Positions 60,183-64,000 of a stretch of DNA of 64,000 bases are shown in pieces. Positions within the stretch are counted from its first letter, which is position 1; each line of letters begins with the position of its first letter. Below the pieces are notes generated by a model. It was not told where the DNA came from. It saw nothing but the letters and a program-made list of their open reading frames with translations, and ran no database searches. The translations under genes and the position numbers were made by a program. Source of the stretch: Siniperca chuatsi (taxonomy: Eukaryota > Chordata > Actinopteri > Centrarchiformes > Sinipercidae); the NCBI RefSeq assembly GCF_020085105.1, contig NC_058063.1, positions 17,702,262 to 17,766,261 of the forward strand. The letters run 5' to 3'.

Positions 60183-60645
60183 TTAAAGGAATTTTACAGT
60201 TCAAGATTTTTGGAAATACGCTTATTCGTTTTCTTGATTGACACCACTCTCACATCTGTAGGGTATATATGAAGCTATATCCAGCAGTCTTGTAGATTAG
60301 CTTAGCATCAAGACTGGAAATGGCCACCAAACAGCACCTCTAAAGCTCACTAATTAACATGTTACATATTATATATATTGTGTTTGTTTAATCTGTACAA
60401 AACCAAAGTGTAAAAACAACAAGTTACAACAGTTACTTCCTGGAATCTTGTCTTAAATATTGAGCTTTAGAGGTGCTGGTAGGTGGATTTTCATTCCTTT
60501 GGACAGAGCTAGGCTAGCTGTTTCCCCCTGTTTTCAGTCTTTATGCTAAGCTAAGCTAACTGGCTGCTGGCTGTAGATTCATATTTATTGTACAGATTAG
60601 TTTAAAAGTGATCAAATGTATTTCCCAACAAACTATTCCTTCAAA
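60183..60645. mobile_element. Palindromic TTAA-type MITE, copy 1
   Basis: Starts TTAAAGGAATTTTACAGTTC and ends with the inverted form TTTCCCAACAAACTATTCCT. Interior blocks TTAGCTTAGCATCAAGACTGG and the inverse CAGTCTTTATGCTAAGCTAA show the imperfect palindrome. CAGCACCTCTAAAGCTCACT is shared with the second copy. TTAA at the left and TCAA at the right would fit a piggyBac-like TTAA target. Confidence 0.7.
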
Positions 60646-60736
60646 CATAAATGTGTAACAAAGTGACAGCATAATTACCACAGAACCCTATTTTCAGCTT
60701 GTGTGAGGGTGCAGTTTGGTTGAGAGATCTCTTTAC

Positions 60737-60854
60737 TGAGTCCGGCAGTCTTATGCATTCGGTGTGTGAAAGCAGACTTAGTAATGAAACCAAACGCTGC
60801 CAAGGATCCTGGCAGAGAACGGTGCAGTGCCAGTAAATCACCCCATACGTTTAT
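60737..60854 (-). other. Candidate exon of unknown gene
   Basis: Minus strand, acceptor TGTTTCCAG, 118 bp, donor GTAAAG. The open frame reads INVWGDLLALHRSLPGSLAA and then FGFITKSAFTHRMHKTAGLS. No protein family recognised. Joined in phase 0 to the candidate at 61172-61227 it keeps an open frame. Confidence 0.25.
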
Positions 60855-61171
60855 CTGGAAACAAGCCAAAAAGCAGATTGCTTTGATGTCAAACATGGAA
60901 CTGATTTCCATCATACGAGTGTGATTCCTTCAACGTGCCCTTCTTCCTTGATCCCTTCATGAATCTTGTGGTGACTTTGTAAGCAACTCCACATCTTTGT
61001 TCACACCAAGCCTCAGATCAATGAAAGACTTAAGCGGCTTGTGTGGGAAAAAAAGGTGACGGAGTGGACAGCCAAGTCAGCCAAAACTGCTTCTTTCGAG
61101 TCCAGTAATGTCATGTAACTAACTGAAGACTTTGCAATGGAGTCGGGGAAGGAAACTACTTTGCTACTCAC

Positions 61172-61227
61172 AGTGAAGCCAAAAACATTAACAGTCACTT
61201 CCAGACCTTTAGCAGCTGCCTGGGCTT
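61172..61227 (-). other. Candidate exon of unknown gene
   Basis: Minus strand, acceptor TTTCCTAG, 56 bp, strong donor GTGAGT, frame AQAAAKGLEVTVNVFGFT. Good splice signals but short, so chance is possible. Confidence 0.25.
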
Positions 61228-62065
61228 CTAGGAAAGAAGGGGGCCATTAGAGAGGCCTCTTCTTTCCTACATTTTCAGTGTTTAATTGCTTGCTGCTTAT
61301 TTCACACACTAATTGAATTGTGTTTTACTAGAATCAGCTGAATGCTCTCTAAGCTCAGTAGCTTCAGGATTACTCTTAAAAAGGATGTGTATTCATATTA
61401 CACATTTGTGACACTTTTCAGTTCAAAATAGAGAGCTAAGATGTAGATGCTTGATGACTTCCTCTTGCCAGAAAGCAACACAGATCAGTCATTTTTAATG
61501 TGTGATTAAAAGACACATTCTTTTAAAAAGTGAACCAACAATAAACTGCCAGCTCTCCTTACTTGGGCAACATTTTAAAACTATTTAGATGTGACAAGCT
61601 TCATGAGGGTTTAATGTTTCTGATGAAGCAGACAAAGCCTTCAGCAGGTTTCACCAAAATACATTTAAAATAAATTAAATTCCATTTTCTTGTAAACTTA
61701 AACATTGTAATTTTACCTAGATTTTGTTGACAGAAAAATAAAGTTGCTGTCCTGTAAAACCATGTATCTCCAAAATAGCAACAAGAAAAAAAGCACTATT
61801 TTAAGCTTTGTGACAATGCATTTTCAGACAATCCAGTGGATTTTAAGAAGGTTTATTTAGCCTAAGAAGTAGGAGAACTTTCTCAACCCATGAAGGGATA
61901 TTTTATCTTTTAGTTTATCTGAAAAATCCATGTTCACCAAATTTCGAGATACATGATTTTAATTGGACAGCGAATGAATAAGGGAGCAAAACATTTGTTC
62001 CGAGGAAGTGGAAAAATAAATTCCAAACATGACATTTTAGAGACTTTGTATTTTATTGTAGCTAC

Positions 62066-62434
62066 TTAAATGAATAGTTAAACATTTTGGGTTAGTATGC
62101 TTATTCGCTTTCGTGCAGAGCGTTAGATGAGAAGATAGATACCACTCTCATGTCTGTACTCTAAAAGTGAAGCTACAGCCTGTAGCTGGTTAGCTTAGCT
62201 TAGCATGAAGACTAAAAAGAAGGGGAAACAGCTAGCCTGGCTCTGACCTAAGGTAACAAAATCCACCTACCAGCACCTCTAAAGCTCACTAATTAACATG
62301 TTATATGTTGTTACCTTTGGACAGATCCCCTGTTACCAGTCTTTATGCTAAGCTAAGCTAACAGGCTGCTTGCAGTAGCTTCTAACTCTCAGCAAGAAAG
62401 CGAATATGTGTATTTCCCAAACTGTGGAACTACT
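62066..62434. mobile_element. Palindromic TTAA-type MITE, copy 2
   Basis: Starts TTAAATGAATAGTTAAACAT and ends with GCGAATATGTGTATTTCCCA. Shares GATACCACTCTCATGTCTGT and CAGCACCTCTAAAGCTCACT with the first copy and common fish repeats. The inverted halves TTAGCTTAGCTTAGCATGAA and TTTATGCTAAGCTAAGCTAA are clear. Confidence 0.7.
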
Positions 62435-64000
62435 GTATTTCTCTAAAACAATATTTCAGAGTGGAAGCATGATATTACAGAGCTTAGAGATATCCAACTG
62501 GGAGCTGTACAGCAGAGCAGATCTACCACCTGGCTGACATCTGGTGAATCTGGTTGGCAGCCCATAAGGAGGAGCTGCACACTCACAGGAGACTTCATCC
62601 ACACCTACCCACGCAGACCTTAACACTTCTGAACTGTCTGATCCATGACATCCACTTGGGAACATTTAAAAGTGTTTCAGCAGAAAGCACTCGTGATGAT
62701 ACAGCAAGCAGAGAAAGGAAAACAGACTTTTAAAACGCTTGTGGGATAAAACACAAGCATCAGGGAGAACTCAGGCTTTTTTTTTTTATTCCTGGAAGGG
62801 TTTTTGCAGATCGATCTTTTCTGTCTGGCAACATTTCACTCATGTCAGTAAGGAATAATGCAATGTGTATAGCCGTGGAAATTGACTGTCATTTGAATGA
62901 TTTTCAATCAAGTCTCAAAACATTATGATCACCTTTGTCAAAGCTTTTTGTAAGGAGAAGGGTGTGTCGCATTGACTGGAAGTGTTTCTCATTAACACAT
63001 TCACACCTTTCTTATATGACAACTCGGTGTAAAATCTCACCTTTTCCCCTACTGATACATTCATGTAAAAATAAGATAACACAAGCAGAACTCTTTGGAG
63101 ACATGTAAAATGAAGGCATACAGTGTGAGAAAATGAAGCACATACAGTTTCCTCAGATCTACAGAGGTCTGTAATTATTAACTGCAGGGAGAAAGGCATT
63201 AAATGAATTCATTTAAAAAAGAAATATAGCAAGGATCAACATAGGCATGTGTATCAGATTAAGGGGGTTGAAAAATGAAATGCTAATCAAATCATATTTC
63301 TTTTCTATGAAAAGAAAAAAAAGCTTAAACAAGAATTCTGCAAAAAAAAGGTGTATAGAAATATAGATCTACACCAAACCACCTGGTACTTAAGGTAGAT
63401 ATGGTAGTGTACATTTAATTGCTAACAATGCTAAAAGTCTCTCTGTTCCTTGTCAGCAATATATAGGTTGATGTGACTCACAAAAACATAAAACAAATTA
63501 ATATATTTTGGTCCAGTGCTAATCTCATAAGAATATGTAGTTTGAATGGGAATCTACCGGTAGATTACTGGTGTTATCAGTCAAGCAGACATTTCTCCTC
63601 TCCAACTCACATGATTTTTGATGTTCCTTGAAAACACCTTTACAGTAAATGGCATTTTCTATGTTTTGCCCTGCTGCATGTATGTCTGCATGGTCTACAA
63701 GCCAATGTAACCGTACGATTCATTGTCTCTGATTTTCCTTGGCATATAGAGAAATGTCATTAACTGGCCTGACATCTTGAGCGAACATTAATGTATCAGT
63801 TAAAGAAATGCCTACTTAAAAGGTTAATTCACATAGAAACACATAGGGCAGAAAATGGCAATTTAAACCCTAAGTATGTTAGGCAAACCTTAAACAGTAA
63901 TGTCATAACAGGTGTTATGTCTTGTTTTGGTGATGGCAAACACCTGCTGTGACCTCGCCGCTTGTCTCATTACCATAGCAGTGGTTTATTGTCCAACGTG
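62435..64000. other. Intergenic or intronic DNA, no gene recognised
   Basis: AT-rich with only short open frames. The longest minus-strand frames (62665-62456 and 63199-62915) show no domain. No RNA gene or further element with clear ends was seen. Confidence 0.45.

Overview
The window is vertebrate genomic DNA, almost certainly from a ray-finned (teleost, perch-like) fish. It is AT-rich and intron-rich. It carries one clearly recognisable conserved eukaryotic gene (VBP1, prefoldin subunit 3), fish-style C1q-domain genes, and a typical fish transposon load: Penelope-like, L1/Tx1-like and L2-like retroelements, hAT-type MITEs, TTAA-type palindromic MITEs, a solo LTR and long (GT)n, (AC)n, (GTTA)n and (TA)n microsatellites. 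No bacterial operon, rRNA, tRNA or CRISPR was seen.

Region 1 (about 1-37.8 kb) is a tandem array of a rearranged 10-14 kb unit. Each unit holds a small minus-strand C1q-domain gene. The C1q domain is split over two exons: exon a of 126-129 bp and exon b of 281 bp, all junctions in phase 1. A variable N-terminal exon lies upstream. Two copies are essentially complete (7.3-9.4 kb and 20.8-23.0 kb). One lacks an N-terminal exon (32.0-33.5 kb). One has a damaged N-terminal exon (35.4-37.4 kb). One is a clear pseudogene (2.0-3.5 kb). Orphan exon cassettes lie at 10.4-11.3 kb and 15.3 kb. The spacers carry L1-like debris interrupted by an LTR-like insert (three copies), a 4.1-kb internal tandem duplication (11.07-15.0 and 15.18-19.1 kb), a roughly 0.95-kb imperfect palindrome, and insertions present in one unit only: a solo LTR at 19.18-19.53 kb and an L2-like LINE tail at 29.70-30.25 kb. 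These single-unit insertions can order the duplications. The left edge is an inverted pair of Penelope-like element fragments.

Region 2 (about 37.8-47.75 kb) is single-copy. VBP1 lies on the plus strand with six exons at 41325-47652. Its introns contain an hAT-like MITE and an L2-like LINE tail, and another hAT-like MITE with a perfect 8-bp target duplication sits just upstream.

Region 3 (about 47.87-59.42 kb) is a very recent head-to-tail duplication of about 5.77 kb that starts just past the VBP1 poly(A) signal. Each copy has one uninterrupted minus-strand 197-codon ORF for a predicted tail-anchored membrane protein that I do not recognise. The copies differ in few positions, mostly in microsatellite length.

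Region 4 (59.4-64 kb) has two palindromic MITEs and two possible but unidentified minus-strand exons. No certain gene was found there.

The most notable content is the C1q array, with exon cassettes that are in phase and could be mixed, and the recent duplication of the tail-anchored gene. Neither is proven to be a new system from sequence reading alone.
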